Assembly: GCF_000954115.1 (NCBI RefSeq) | Contig: NZ_CP010797.1 | Coordinates: forward strand, 4,216,001-4,280,000 | DNA length: 64,000 nucleotides | Direction: 5' to 3' | DNA from: Rhodococcus sp. B7740 | GTDB lineage: Bacteria > Actinomycetota > Actinomycetes > Mycobacteriales > Mycobacteriaceae | Part shown: piece after piece, positions 50,934-61,742 of the stretch | Numbering within the stretch: the first letter of the stretch is position 1 | Layout: each line of letters starts with the position of its first letter | Made by a program: the position numbers and the translations under genes | The notes under the pieces: generated by a model | The model's input: only the letters and a program-made list of their open reading frames with translations | What the model was told of the DNA's origin: nothing | The model's database searches: none

Positions 50934-51842
50934 TCAGTTCTCGCCCAACAGAGCCGCGCGCTGCTCGTTCACCACCGCGCGGATGGCGTCGACCACCGCC
51001 GACACCTCCGGCCGTCGCAATGTTTCGCTTCGGGTGACGAGCCAGTAGGTCAGTTTCACCGCGATGGCGTCGGGCAGGATTCGTTGTAGGTCGGAATGGC
51101 GGTCGGCCATGAAGCACGGCAGCAGTCCGATGCCGGCCGAGGCGCGAGTCGCCTCGACGTGAACGAAGACGTTGGTGGAGGTGACCGATTCGCGCATCGT
51201 CGGGGTGAAGTTGGGGGCCAGATCGAGATCGTCGACGTGCAACATGGAATCGATGAAGTAGATGAACGGGTGCGCGGAGAGGTCGGCCGGCACCTGCGGA
51301 GTTCCGTGGTCCTTCAGATAGGCCTCGGAGGCATAGAGGCCGAGTAGATAGTCCCCCAGCCGGATGGCCTCCGCGCGGTGCACCTGCGGTTGGCCGACGA
51401 CGATCTCGATGTCCAGGCCCGATCGCTGCTGCGATGCCCGTCGGGTGACCGCGACGATCTCGACACTCACCCGCGGGTGAGCGCGCTGCACCCGCGCCGC
51501 GGCCGGGGCCGCGATGTAGGCACTGAATCCGTCGGTGGCCGAGATGCGTACGACGCCCTCCAACGCACCTACGTCGCTCGAGACGAGGGTGCGCAGCGCG
51601 TCCTCGACGGCCTCGGCAGCGGCCAGCGCTCCGCGGCCTAACTGCGTCAGCTCCCAGCCGCCGGCACCCCGCGTCAAGACCCGGCCACCGAGGGTGTCCT
51701 CGAGCGCGGCGATGCGTCGGGAAATGGTCGTGTGGTTGATACCCAGGTCGTCGGCCGCAGAACTGTAGCGACCTGTTCGACTGACAGCGAGCAGCACCAG
51801 CAGGTCGTCTGCACTGGGGATCTTCGCGCCACCGAGCGTCAT
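50934..51842 (-). CDS. LysR family regulator, probably of the hydroxybutyrate genes
   Basis: 302-residue LysR regulator: N-terminal HTH SADDLLVLLAVSRTGRYSSAADDLGINHTTISRRIAALEDTLGGRVLTRG, followed by the substrate-binding fold. ATG at 51842 is chosen; the longer in-frame start at 51905 adds 21 residues of no family likeness. It diverges from the MHS symporter gene, the usual placement for a LysR activator whose ligand is the transported substrate. Confidence 0.87.
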   Translation of the reverse strand: MTLGGAKIPSADDLLVLLAVSRTGRYSSAADDLGINHTTISRRIAALEDTLGGRVLTRGAGGWELTQLGRGALAAAEAVEDALRTLVSSDVGALEGVVRISATDGFSAYIAAPAAARVQRAHPRVSVEIVAVTRRASQQRSGLDIEIVVGQPQVHRAEAIRLGDYLLGLYASEAYLKDHGTPQVPADLSAHPFIYFIDSMLHVDDLDLAPNFTPTMRESVTSTNVFVHVEATRASAGIGLLPCFMADRHSDLQRILPDAIAVKLTYWLVTRSETLRRPEVSAVVDAIRAVVNEQRAALLGEN

Positions 51843-51929
51843 GTCTGCAGTTTTGCAGATCCGACCTGCGTTCATGGCTCTTGCGCCGAGAAACATCTGC
51901 ACCAATACTCAGAGCAACCCGCCAATGTG

Positions 51930-51951
51930 TGGTCTGTCACAACAGTGACCA
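51930..51951. promoter_or_regulatory. palindrome in the LysR/MHS divergent region
   Basis: GTCAC-AACA-GTGAC (51936-51949) lies within a wider TGGTC...TGACCA dyad (51930-51951), 28 bases before the symporter start. It may be the LysR recognition site or an operator for another factor. Confidence 0.5.
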
Positions 51952-51979
51952 TCGAGTGCCGAGTAACACAGGAGAGTCA

Positions 51980-53395
51980 ATGAGCGTCGATCAGCCGCTG
52001 GCAGAACGGTCCGAACCGGACCCCGATGCCACCCCCGCAGGCCTCAAGAAGGTCGTCGGGGCATCGATGGCAGGCACCATCGTCGAGTGGTACGAGTTCT
52101 TCCTCTACGGAACCGCCGCGACACTGGTGTTCAGCAAGATCTTCTTCGCCGCCGGAACCAGCGAGCTCGACGCCATCCTCGCTGCCTTCGTCACCTACGC
52201 CGTCGGCTTCGTCGCACGACCGTTGGGTGGCATCGTCTTCGGCCACTACGGCGACAAGTACGGCCGCAAGAAGTTGCTGCAGTTCAGCCTCGTCCTCGTC
52301 GGCGGAGCCACGTTCCTCATGGGCTGCCTGCCGACCTTCGAGGCGATCGGCTACTGGGCACCGGCCCTGCTGGTGACCCTGCGATTCATCCAGGGCTTCG
52401 CCGTCGGCGGCGAATGGGGCGGCGCGGTTCTCCTTGTCGCAGAACACAGCCCCAACAAGTCCCGCGGATTCTGGGCCAGCTGGCCGCAGGCAGGCGTGCC
52501 CGCCGGCAACCTGCTCGCCACCGTCGCTCTGCTGGTCCTGACGACCACCCTGTCCGACGAGGCCTTCCTCAGCTGGGGCTGGCGCGTCGCGTTCTGGCTC
52601 TCTGCCGTCATCGTTTTCGTCGGCTACTACATCCGCACCAAGGTCTCCGACGCCCCGATCTTCCTCGAGGCCCACAAGCAGGCCGAGGTCATCAAGGCCG
52701 CGTCGTACGGTGTCTTCGAGGTCGTCAAGCGTTACCCCCGTGGCGTGTTCACCGCAATGGGCCTGCGCTTCGGTGAGAACGTCATGTACTACCTCGTGGT
52801 CACCTTCTCGATCACGTACCTTTCGGTGGAAGTGGGAACGGATACCTCCACGATCCTGTGGTGGATGCTCATCGCCCACGCGATCCACTTCTGCACGATT
52901 CCGTTGGTGGGCAAGCTCGCCGACCGCGTCGGTCGTCGTCCGGTGTACTTCGCCGGTGCCATCACCGCAGCCACGTGGGGCTTCTTCGCCTTCCCGATGA
53001 TGAACAGCGGACACAACGTCGTCATCATGCTGGCCATCATCATCGGCCTGATGTTCCACGCCTTCATGTACGCCACACAGCCGGCCATCATGGCCGAGAT
53101 GTTCCCGACGCGGATGCGCTACTCCGGTGTGTCCCTCGGCTACCAGGTCACCTCGATCGTCGCCGGTTCGCTGGCCCCGATCATCGCGGTGAAGCTGCTC
53201 GACGTCTACGGCTCGTCCGTGCCGATCGCGGTGTACCTCGCCGTGGCCTGCGCGATCACCGTGGTTGCCGTCGTCATCGCAAGGGAAACAAAGGGACTGG
53301 CGCTCGAAAGCATCGACATCGCCGACGCCAAGAACCTGGCCACCGAAGCCGAGCTGGCCAAGGCTGGTCTGCTCGATCAGAATGTGAAGCAGTGA
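51980..53395 (+). CDS. MHS-family metabolite:H+ symporter
   Basis: 471-residue 12-helix transporter. ASMAGTIVEWYEFFLYGTAATLVFSKIFF and RPLGGIVFGHYGDKYGRKKLL (motif A) are characteristic of the metabolite:H+ symporters of the MFS, which import organic acids such as shikimate, 2-oxoglutarate and proline. TLRFIQGFAVGGEWGGAVLLVAEH is the second family block. It is coupled (GTGA) to a hydroxybutyrate-dehydrogenase-like gene, so the natural substrate may be 3-hydroxybutyrate. Confidence 0.9.
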   Translation: MSVDQPLAERSEPDPDATPAGLKKVVGASMAGTIVEWYEFFLYGTAATLVFSKIFFAAGTSELDAILAAFVTYAVGFVARPLGGIVFGHYGDKYGRKKLLQFSLVLVGGATFLMGCLPTFEAIGYWAPALLVTLRFIQGFAVGGEWGGAVLLVAEHSPNKSRGFWASWPQAGVPAGNLLATVALLVLTTTLSDEAFLSWGWRVAFWLSAVIVFVGYYIRTKVSDAPIFLEAHKQAEVIKAASYGVFEVVKRYPRGVFTAMGLRFGENVMYYLVVTFSITYLSVEVGTDTSTILWWMLIAHAIHFCTIPLVGKLADRVGRRPVYFAGAITAATWGFFAFPMMNSGHNVVIMLAIIIGLMFHAFMYATQPAIMAEMFPTRMRYSGVSLGYQVTSIVAGSLAPIIAVKLLDVYGSSVPIAVYLAVACAITVVAVVIARETKGLALESIDIADAKNLATEAELAKAGLLDQNVKQ

Positions 53396-54138
53396 CCGAC
53401 CTGACCGGACGCTCCGCCCTCGTCACCGGGGGAGCGTCCGGCATCGGGGCCGCATGTGCACGCGAGCTCGCCGGCCGGGGCGCCCGCGTCACCGTCGCCG
53501 ATGTGAACGACGTTGCCGCAAAGGAATTGGCGTCGGAGATCGGTGGTGACGTCTGGTCGGTGGATCTACTCGACACCACCGCTCTCGACGACCTCCGATT
53601 GGACGTCGACATCCTGGTCAACAATGCGGGCATTCAAACCGTCGCACCGATCGTCGACTTCGACCCAGGCGCGTTCCGCAGAATTCAGGCCCTGATGGTC
53701 GAGGCCCCGTTCCTGCTTATCCGAGCTGCCCTGCCGCACATGTACTCTCGCGGCTTCGGTCGAGTGGTCAACCTGTCTTCGGTGCACGGTCTGCGGGCAT
53801 CGGAATTCAAGGTCGCCTACGTCACCGCCAAGCACGCACTCGAAGGCATGTCGAAAGTGACGGCCCTCGAAGGTGCCGCCCACGGTGTGACGAGCAACTG
53901 CGTCAACCCGGGATACGTGCGCACGCCGCTGGTCGAGAAGCAGATCGCCGACCAGGCCAAGGCACACGACATCCCCGAGGACGAAGTACTCGAGAAGGTC
54001 CTGTTGACCGAGGCCGCCATCAAGCGACTCGTCGAACCCGCCGAAGTCGCCTCACTGGTCGGCTGGTTGACCTCCGAGCACGCAGGCATGGTCACCGGAG
54101 CGTCGTACACGATGGACGGTGGTTGGTCGGCTCGATAG
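53392..54138 (+). CDS. short-chain dehydrogenase, 3-hydroxybutyrate dehydrogenase-like
   Basis: 248-residue SDR: NAD-binding TGGASGIGAACAREL, NNAGIQ, catalytic Ser in VVNLSSVHGL, YVTAK (Tyr and Lys) and NPGYVRTPLVEKQIADQAK, a segment typical of D-3-hydroxybutyrate dehydrogenases (conversion to acetoacetate). GTG at 53392 is inside the symporter stop. With the LysR gene this makes a compact uptake-and-oxidation unit for ketone-body-like acids. Confidence 0.85.
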   Translation: MTDLTGRSALVTGGASGIGAACARELAGRGARVTVADVNDVAAKELASEIGGDVWSVDLLDTTALDDLRLDVDILVNNAGIQTVAPIVDFDPGAFRRIQALMVEAPFLLIRAALPHMYSRGFGRVVNLSSVHGLRASEFKVAYVTAKHALEGMSKVTALEGAAHGVTSNCVNPGYVRTPLVEKQIADQAKAHDIPEDEVLEKVLLTEAAIKRLVEPAEVASLVGWLTSEHAGMVTGASYTMDGGWSAR

Positions 54139-54148
54139 TCCGCGCCCC

Positions 54149-54263
54149 GCGTCAATGGACCACTGCATACGTCTGAGCGTGTCAATCTGCCATCGACGCA
54201 GGGCGAACCGCCGCGTGAATGGACCACTGCATACGTCTGACCGGTGCAAGGGTCCATTGACGC
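54149..54263. repeat. 115-bp element with 13-bp terminal inverted repeats and internal direct repeats
   Basis: Ends are GCGTCAATGGACC (54149-54161) and its complement GGTCCATTGACGC (54251-54263). Inside, a 28-base unit starting at 54149 recurs at 54213-54240 with one mismatch; its core is AATGGACCACTGCATACGTC. It fills the space between the dehydrogenase and tRNA-Ser(GGA). It has no coding potential and looks like a small dispersed palindromic element. Confidence 0.8.
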
Positions 54264-54320
54264 GAACGGGGTAGGCGCGAACCAGGGCGGGCGGGTGAAC
54301 GGACCCATCCCGAACAGCAA

Positions 54321-54350
54321 GAAGCCCCCGTGACATGTCACGGGGGCTTC
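54321..54350 (-). terminator. 30-bp perfect palindrome, terminator after tRNA-Ser(GGA)
   Basis: GAAGCCCCCGTGACA followed at once by its exact complement gives a 15-bp stem. It lies 5 bases beyond the tRNA 3' end on the minus strand, with TTGCTGTT after it. It may serve both strands. Confidence 0.75.
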
Positions 54351-54355
54351 TCTGG

Positions 54356-55968
<1,613 letters not shown>

Positions 55969-55970
<2 letters not shown>

Positions 55971-56012
55971 TGGTGTGGTTATGCGCCTCAGGGGGCGCAT
56001 AACCACACCACT
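55969..56012. terminator. bidirectional hairpin between convergent genes
   Basis: AGTGGTGTGGTTATGCGCC (55969-55987) and its exact complement (55994-56012) form a 19-bp stem with a 6-base loop. It begins within the aminotransferase stop codon and ends 12 bases before the MFS stop. It lacks a long T run but its stability suits termination for both genes. Confidence 0.75.
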
Positions 56013-56024
56013 GCGCGTAGCGCA

Positions 56025-57542
56025 CTAGTGCCCGACGACAACCGCACCTTCGGGAGCCGACGGTAGCGGTCCCTTCTTCAGCAGCGTGGCCGAGAGCACT
56101 GCGCCGAGCAGGAAGATTCCCGACGCCCACCAGAACGTGGTGGTGTAGCTGGCGATCTCGGCGTTGGCCTGCAGCAGACCCGCGTCGGTTGCCGTAGCCA
56201 TGTTGGAGCTGACGTAGCTGGTGGCGGCGTTGGCAGCCACTGTGCTCAGGAGCGCCGTGCCGATCGAACCGCCCACCTGCTGCATTGTGTTCACCGTTGC
56301 CGATGCGACGCCGGAGTCGTCCGGGTCGACGCCCGAGATCGCGCCCTGCATGGCCGGTGCCATGGTGGCCCCGAGTCCGAGGCCCATGATGACCAGGCCG
56401 GGCAGGATGTGCGTGACGTAGCTGCTGTCGATGTCGATCTGCGTCAGCAGTCCCATTCCGACCGAGGCCACGATCAGGCCGGTCGTCATCAGGATGCGCG
56501 GCCCGAAGCGGGGGAGGATCAGCGCCGTCGACAGTGTCGCGGTGAGGATCAGCGACGCGATCATCGGCATGAACGCGAACCCGGTGGTGATGGGTGTGTA
56601 CTTCAGGGTGTTCTGCAGGTAGTAGGTCAGGAACAGGAATACCGCGAACATGCCTGCGCCGGTGACGAATACGGCCAGGAACGATCCCGCACGGGTGCGA
56701 TCGAGGACGATGCGCAGCGGCAACAGGGGGTGCTCGACGCGCATCTGGATGGTCACGAACACCGCGAGCAGAACGACACCAGCGGCGAGGAATCCGAGGG
56801 TGACCGAGTTGCTCCAGCCGTCGGACTCGGCGTGTGCGAAGCCGTAGACGATGGAGAACAGTGCAGCCGAGACCGCCAGGGTGCCGGGGATGTCGAGCTT
56901 CGGCCGGACGTCGACCTTGTGCTTGGCCAGGAACAGGAACCCGCCGACGAAGGCGAGTGCAGCGAAGATCAGGTTGACGTACAGGCTCCAGCGCCAGTTG
57001 GCCCATTCGGTGAGCATGCCGCCGAGCAGCAGGCCGAGTGCGCCGCCGCCGCCTGCGATGGCACCGAAGATGCCGAATGCCTTGGCGCGTTCCTTGGTGT
57101 CGGTGAAGGTGGTGGCCAACAACGACAGGGCGGCGGGGGCCAGTAGTGCGCCGAAGAGACCCTGACCGGCGCGAGCCGCGACGAGCATGCCGAAGTTGAC
57201 GGCCGCGCCGCCCACCGCCGACATCAACGCGAAGCCGACGAGGCCGATGAGGAAGGTGTTGCGGCGACCGAAGAGGTCGCTGAGCCGTCCGCCGAGCAGC
57301 AGCAGGCTGCCGAACGCGAGGGCGTATGCGGTGACGACCCAGGAGCGATCGGCGTTGTCGAAGCCCAGGTCGAGCTGGGCAGCGGGGAGTGCGATGTTCA
57401 CGATGGTCGCGTCGAGCACGACCATGAGCTGGGCCAGGCCGAGCGTGGCGAGAATCAGCCATCGATTCCTATGCGCACGTTCGTCCGCCGGTGTCGTGGT
57501 CGACGTCGCGTCGCCCACGTTCTCCGATGAAAGGGTGGTCAT
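56025..57542 (-). CDS. DHA2-type MFS drug exporter
   Basis: 505-residue, 14-helix MFS protein. LDATIVNIALPAAQLDLGF (motif D1), GGRLSDLFGRRNTFLIG (motif A) and GALGLLLGGMLTEWANWRWSLYVNL (motif C) are all clear. It belongs to the EmrB/QacA drug:proton antiporters. It is divergent from a TetR gene, and an operator GGAGG-N5-CCTCC lies 21 bases before its start. Drug-induced derepression is the likely mode of control. Confidence 0.92.
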   Translation of the reverse strand: MTTLSSENVGDATSTTTPADERAHRNRWLILATLGLAQLMVVLDATIVNIALPAAQLDLGFDNADRSWVVTAYALAFGSLLLLGGRLSDLFGRRNTFLIGLVGFALMSAVGGAAVNFGMLVAARAGQGLFGALLAPAALSLLATTFTDTKERAKAFGIFGAIAGGGGALGLLLGGMLTEWANWRWSLYVNLIFAALAFVGGFLFLAKHKVDVRPKLDIPGTLAVSAALFSIVYGFAHAESDGWSNSVTLGFLAAGVVLLAVFVTIQMRVEHPLLPLRIVLDRTRAGSFLAVFVTGAGMFAVFLFLTYYLQNTLKYTPITTGFAFMPMIASLILTATLSTALILPRFGPRILMTTGLIVASVGMGLLTQIDIDSSYVTHILPGLVIMGLGLGATMAPAMQGAISGVDPDDSGVASATVNTMQQVGGSIGTALLSTVAANAATSYVSSNMATATDAGLLQANAEIASYTTTFWWASGIFLLGAVLSATLLKKGPLPSAPEGAVVVGH

Positions 57543-57563
57543 GGTGTCCTCGGTTCGACTATG

Positions 57564-57621
57564 CGGAGGTGTATCCTCCGGTTGTAGAACAAGGTAGCAG
57601 CGAAGTGGAGGACTGTCCTCC
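57564..57621. promoter_or_regulatory. two GGAGG-N5-CCTCC operators, one per divergent gene
   Basis: CGGAGG-TGTAT-CCTCCG (57564-57580) stands before the exporter and GGAGG-ACTGT-CCTCC (57607-57621) before the TetR gene. Centres are 42 bases apart, about four helical turns. Each box lies 21-25 bases from the start codon of its gene. Confidence 0.8.
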
Positions 57622-57646
57622 GCTTATCGGGTGAAACGGACATCGA

Positions 57647-58318
57647 ATGAGTGTGAGAGCCGACACATCGGCAGCGAAGCCCCTCCGTGCGGACGCCGAA
57701 CGCAACCGTCGACGCATCGTGGACGCGGCGCGCGAACTGTTCGCCTCACGCGGAATCGACATCACACTCGACGACGTCGCTGCCCACGCCAAAGTAGGCG
57801 TCGGAACCGTCTACCGACGGTTCTCCTGCAAGGAAGAGTTGATCGACGGCGTCTTCGAGCAGCGACTCGAAGATATGCTCGCGACCGCGGAGCGCGCACT
57901 CGAGGCCGAGGATCCGTGGGAGGGGCTGGTGCAGTTCCTGGCCGAGGTGTGCGAGGGGATGTCCTCCGACAGGGGACTCGGTGAGGTCGTCCTCGGCTCG
58001 GACGAAGGCTGTCGCGGCATCGCTCGGGTTCGTTCGCGTATCGATCCGTTCTTCGAGAAGATCGTCGAGCGAGCGCTCGCGTCCGGGCAGCTGAGGTCCG
58101 ATATCGCGGTCAACGACTTCTATCCGGTGCTCGGCATGATCGGCGCGAGCGTCGAATTCTCCAGCGCCGTCGATGCGACCAACTGGCGTCGCTACTTCAC
58201 CGTCCTGCTCGATGGTCTGCGGGGCGACGGTGTCCCGCGCTCGGCGCTTCCAGGGCGTCCCTTCACCAGCGACGAGGTCGACATGGCCAAGACGGCGATG
58301 CATCGTCGTCGACGCTGA
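57647..58318 (+). CDS. TetR family repressor of the divergent exporter
   Basis: 223-residue TetR regulator. RRRIVDAARELFASRGIDITLDDVAAHAKVGVGTVYRRFSCKEELIDGVFEQRLEDML is the HTH domain; the C-terminal half matches the TetR_C group common in actinobacterial drug regulators. ATG at 57647. The gene and the exporter share 104 bases with two matching operators, so it probably represses both. Confidence 0.9.
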   Translation: MSVRADTSAAKPLRADAERNRRRIVDAARELFASRGIDITLDDVAAHAKVGVGTVYRRFSCKEELIDGVFEQRLEDMLATAERALEAEDPWEGLVQFLAEVCEGMSSDRGLGEVVLGSDEGCRGIARVRSRIDPFFEKIVERALASGQLRSDIAVNDFYPVLGMIGASVEFSSAVDATNWRRYFTVLLDGLRGDGVPRSALPGRPFTSDEVDMAKTAMHRRRR

Positions 58319-58446
58319 GTGAACTGGGTCCACGTCACGAAACCCTTTGCGTTGTGCGATCGATCACGTAGGGTCCCTAACGGAATTGAGTGCTACCCGA
58401 TGTATCGCTTACTCGGGAGCTGGGGATCGACGTTGGGGGATTCGAG

Positions 58447-59754
58447 TTGCGTTCGACGCGTGTCATTTTTTCGGCAGTAGCGGTATCCGCGGTGCTCATC
58501 GGTATGACCAATCCGATTGCATCTGCAGCCCCGGGCTCCGGATCGTCGACGGGTTCCACCGTCGAATCGGACTTCTACGTACCGCCGAGCCCGCTGCCCG
58601 CAGGCTCCCCGGGTGACGTGATCCGGTCCGAGCCGTCGCATCTCGCTCTGTCGGTCCCCGGAATCGGTGGCCCTCTGCCCGGCGCGGCAACGCGAATCAT
58701 GTACCGCAGCACCGACTCCAACGATGCGGCCAATGCCGTCACGGGCACCTACATCGATCCTGCCGCACCGTGGACCGGGCCGGGCCCGCGTCCGCTCGTC
58801 GTCCTCGCTCCAGGAACCCAGGGCCAGGGCGATCAGTGCGCGCCATCGAAGATGCTCAACAACGTCATCACCTACACCCCGCCGCTCGGCTTCATGGTCG
58901 AGTACGAGGTACTCGCCGCATACTCCCTGCTGTCGCAGGGATACGGCGTCGTCATCACCGACTACGAAGGCCTCGGCACTCCCGGTGCGCACACCTACGT
59001 CAACCGCGCCTCGGAAGCGCACGCTGTGCTCGACGCCGCCCGCGCAGCGCAGAACCTGCAGGGCACCAAGATCTCCGCGGACGGTCCGGTCGCGGCGTAC
59101 GGCTACTCGCAGGGCGGCGGAGCAGCGGCTGCTGCCGCGGAGATCGCCGGAGAGTACGCACCGGAGATCGACCTCGTCGGCACCTATGCGGGCGCACCCC
59201 CGGCGGATCTGAAGGCGACCCTCGAGCAGGTCGACGGCACCATCCTGACCGGCGTGATCGGCTACACCCTCAACGGTCTGCTCAATTCCGATCCCGGTCT
59301 GCAGCCGATCGTCGATGAGAACATCAACGACGCAGGCAAGGCCATGCTGAACCTGGTCGCGAATCAGTGTGTGGGAGAAACGATTCTGAACGTCGGGCTG
59401 CACCGTACCAACGAGTACACCAAGACCGGCGAGCCGCTCTCGGTTGTACTGGACCGGCTGCCCATCGCCGCAGACATCCTGGCCAAGAACAAGATCGGTG
59501 AACGCACGCCCAACGCTCCGGTGCTGATCCAGTCCGGTACGTCCGACGACATCGTGCCTCACGGACAGGCCGTCGGGCTGGCCGGTGACTGGTGCGGCAA
59601 GGGTGCCACCGTGCAGCTGAGTGCCGCGCAGGTACCCGCAATCGTGCCGGGTTCCGGTGCCGGACACCTGATTCCGGACCTCCTCGGTCTCGGCGAGGCG
59701 CAGAACTGGATCAAGGATCGGTTCTACGGAGTGCCCGCTCCGTCCAACTGCTGA
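58447..59754 (+). CDS. secreted lipase of the secretory lipase (LIP) family
   Basis: 435-residue exported alpha/beta hydrolase. An N-terminal signal (RSTRVIFSAVAVSAVLIGMTNPIASA, cleavage before APG) starts at TTG 58447; GTG at 58390 is a longer alternative. The nucleophile is in AYGYSQGGGAA, the acid in SGTSDDIVPHG, the His in GAGHLIPD: the triad of PF03583 lipases. Cysteines (GDQCAPSK, NQCVGET, GDWCGKG and the C-terminal NC) could form disulfides. Probably hydrolyses acylglycerols outside the cell. Confidence 0.88.
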   Translation: MRSTRVIFSAVAVSAVLIGMTNPIASAAPGSGSSTGSTVESDFYVPPSPLPAGSPGDVIRSEPSHLALSVPGIGGPLPGAATRIMYRSTDSNDAANAVTGTYIDPAAPWTGPGPRPLVVLAPGTQGQGDQCAPSKMLNNVITYTPPLGFMVEYEVLAAYSLLSQGYGVVITDYEGLGTPGAHTYVNRASEAHAVLDAARAAQNLQGTKISADGPVAAYGYSQGGGAAAAAAEIAGEYAPEIDLVGTYAGAPPADLKATLEQVDGTILTGVIGYTLNGLLNSDPGLQPIVDENINDAGKAMLNLVANQCVGETILNVGLHRTNEYTKTGEPLSVVLDRLPIAADILAKNKIGERTPNAPVLIQSGTSDDIVPHGQAVGLAGDWCGKGATVQLSAAQVPAIVPGSGAGHLIPDLLGLGEAQNWIKDRFYGVPAPSNC

Positions 59755-59779
59755 TCTGCCGAAGTACGGCCCGCGCGGG

Positions 59780-60109
59780 TCAGCGCGGGCCGTACATGAT
59801 CACCGCCACACCGATCAGTGCGATCGACGACCCGGCGATGTCCCAGCGATCGGGTCGAAAGCCGTCGGCCACCATCGCCCACAGCAGTGATCCCGCAACG
59901 AACACACCGCCGTATGCCGCCAGGATCCGACCGAAATTGGCGTCGGGCTGCAGCGTCGCCACGAAACCGTAGGCACCGAGGGCGATCACGCCCGCTCCCG
60001 CCCAGAGCCATCCGCGATGTTCGCGGACCCCCTGCCACACCAGCCACGCCCCGCCGATCTCGAACACGGCCGCAACCCCGAACAGCATGACCGACTTCAC
60101 AATGCTCAT
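59780..60109 (-). CDS. YnfA/UPF0060 family small membrane protein
   Basis: 109-residue protein with four helices, reading [28 protein letters not shown] in the first and [50 protein letters not shown] at the end, the UPF0060 signature. The family resembles small multidrug resistance transporters in size and topology. ATG at 60109. It is divergent from phoU with 105 bases between. Confidence 0.9.
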   Translation of the reverse strand: MSIVKSVMLFGVAAVFEIGGAWLVWQGVREHRGWLWAGAGVIALGAYGFVATLQPDANFGRILAAYGGVFVAGSLLWAMVADGFRPDRWDIAGSSIALIGVAVIMYGPR

Positions 60110-60214
60110 GCGACAAAGGCTCCCACAGCCCCGACCTGGTGTAGAAAGATGCCTTTGGGGGTACAGGCCTATAGGCCCCGCGTCGAGGGCCGAGTCGGTA
60201 GAGGTGAGTTTCAC

Positions 60215-60868
60215 ATGCGGGACAGTTACACGGAGACGCTCGATTCCTTGGCGTCGAACCTGTCCGAAATGTCGAGAATCGCCGAAAAGGCAATGGTCGA
60301 CGCCACCCGTGCACTGCTGACCGCCGATATCGTCATGGCCGAGCAGACCATCGAATACCGCGAGGAGATCGATACCCTCGCCGCCGAGTGGGAGCACGGA
60401 GCATTCGGCTTCCTGGCCCTGCAGGCACCGGTCGCCCACGATCTACGACGCGTCGTCTCCGGGATCAACATCGTCGCCGACCTACAGCGGATGGGCGGGC
60501 TCGCCGTCCACGTCGCAGAGCTGGCTCGCCGCCGCCATCCCGCGCACGTACTTCCGCCCGAGGTCGAGGGAGTGTTCGAGGAGATGGGCCGGGTTGCCGT
60601 CGCCCAGGCAGCGGCCACCCAACGCGTGCTGGAAACCCGAGACGCCGAACTCGCAGCCGACCTCCGGATTCAGGACGAGGAGATGGACGCGCTGCACCGC
60701 AGCCTGTTCATGCTGACCTCCGCACCCGATTGGCCGCACGGTGTGCCGGCCGCAGTGGACATCACGCTGCTCGGACGCTTCTACGAGCGATACTCGGACC
60801 ACACTGTCGAGGTCGCCAAACGCGTCATCTTCCTGGTGACCGGCGATCGCCCCACCGATGAGTCATAG
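60215..60868 (+). CDS. phoU: phosphate-signalling protein PhoU
   Basis: 217-residue all-helical protein with two PhoU repeats, each holding a Glu/Asp metal-binding pattern: [76 protein letters not shown], and later [26 protein letters not shown]. PhoU links the Pst importer to the PhoR kinase; neither is in the window. ATG at 60215 after a GAGGTGAG sequence. Its end overlaps or abuts the transglutaminase gene region. Confidence 0.92.
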   Translation: MRDSYTETLDSLASNLSEMSRIAEKAMVDATRALLTADIVMAEQTIEYREEIDTLAAEWEHGAFGFLALQAPVAHDLRRVVSGINIVADLQRMGGLAVHVAELARRRHPAHVLPPEVEGVFEEMGRVAVAQAAATQRVLETRDAELAADLRIQDEEMDALHRSLFMLTSAPDWPHGVPAAVDITLLGRFYERYSDHTVEVAKRVIFLVTGDRPTDES

Positions 60869-60905
60869 TCTGCGCGAACGGCTCGAAGATGGCAGGATCG
60901 GCACG

Positions 60906-61709
60906 ATGAAACGTGACGTCTCTGCGTACCTCGATGTCGACGTGACCGAGGCCAGCACCCTCGAGTTCCAGATCGCAATCGCACCTCATCCGGGAACCGA
61001 TGTGTGGGAAGCACTCTCGTTCACACTTGACGGTCAACCGATCGAGGCGCAGGAGATCAGCGGCGCTCACGGCACCCGCATCCACAAGATCCACGCCGAC
61101 GTCGGCAAGCTCGAGGCGTCGTATTCGGCAACCATCTACGGCAACACCGAGCCTGCTCCGGTCTCCGACTACGACCTCTCGCTCTACCTGCGGCCGAGTC
61201 GATACTCCGAAGCGGACAAGTTCTTCGGTTTCGCGGCAACGGAATTCGGTTCCTACCCGCCGTCGGAGAAGCTGCTCGCGGAGGTCTCGTCCTGGGTCGG
61301 TGCCCGTCTGAGCTACGTCCCGGGCAGCAGCGACCCCATCGACGGCGCGGTCGACACCCTCCTCGCCGGAGCCGGAGTCTGCCGCGACTACACCCACCTC
61401 GTGGTGGCCCTGCTGCGTGCGGTCAACGTCCCCGCTCGCCTGGTCGCGGTGTACGCACCGGGCTGCGATCCCATGGACTTCCACGCGGTCGCCGAAGCAT
61501 TCGTCGAAGGCCAATGGCGAGTGGTGGACGCGACGTGCCTCGCACCGCGATCGACCCTGGTGCGCATCGCCACCGGACGCGACGCATCCGACACTGCCTT
61601 CCTCGACAACCACGGTGGATCGATCATCCTCAACAGCGCCGTCGTCGGAGCCGTCGTCGACGGACCATTGCCCTTCGACGACATCACCCAACTGGTGTCG
61701 ATCACCTGA
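60906..61709 (+). CDS. transglutaminase-like cysteine protease-fold protein
   Basis: 267 residues from ATG 60906 (MKRDVSAYLDVDVTE); an upstream ATG at 60858, inside the end of phoU, is also in frame. An N-terminal beta domain precedes a transglutaminase core with Cys in LLAGAGVCRDYTHLVVALLRAVNVPARLV and His/Asp in MDFHAVAEAFVEGQWRVVDAT. The group is cytoplasmic here, without signal peptide. Biological role is unknown. Confidence 0.85.
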   Translation: MKRDVSAYLDVDVTEASTLEFQIAIAPHPGTDVWEALSFTLDGQPIEAQEISGAHGTRIHKIHADVGKLEASYSATIYGNTEPAPVSDYDLSLYLRPSRYSEADKFFGFAATEFGSYPPSEKLLAEVSSWVGARLSYVPGSSDPIDGAVDTLLAGAGVCRDYTHLVVALLRAVNVPARLVAVYAPGCDPMDFHAVAEAFVEGQWRVVDATCLAPRSTLVRIATGRDASDTAFLDNHGGSIILNSAVVGAVVDGPLPFDDITQLVSIT

Positions 61710-61742
61710 TCGCGCCGAGTCGGGCCGCGTTAGGCTGCGGCC

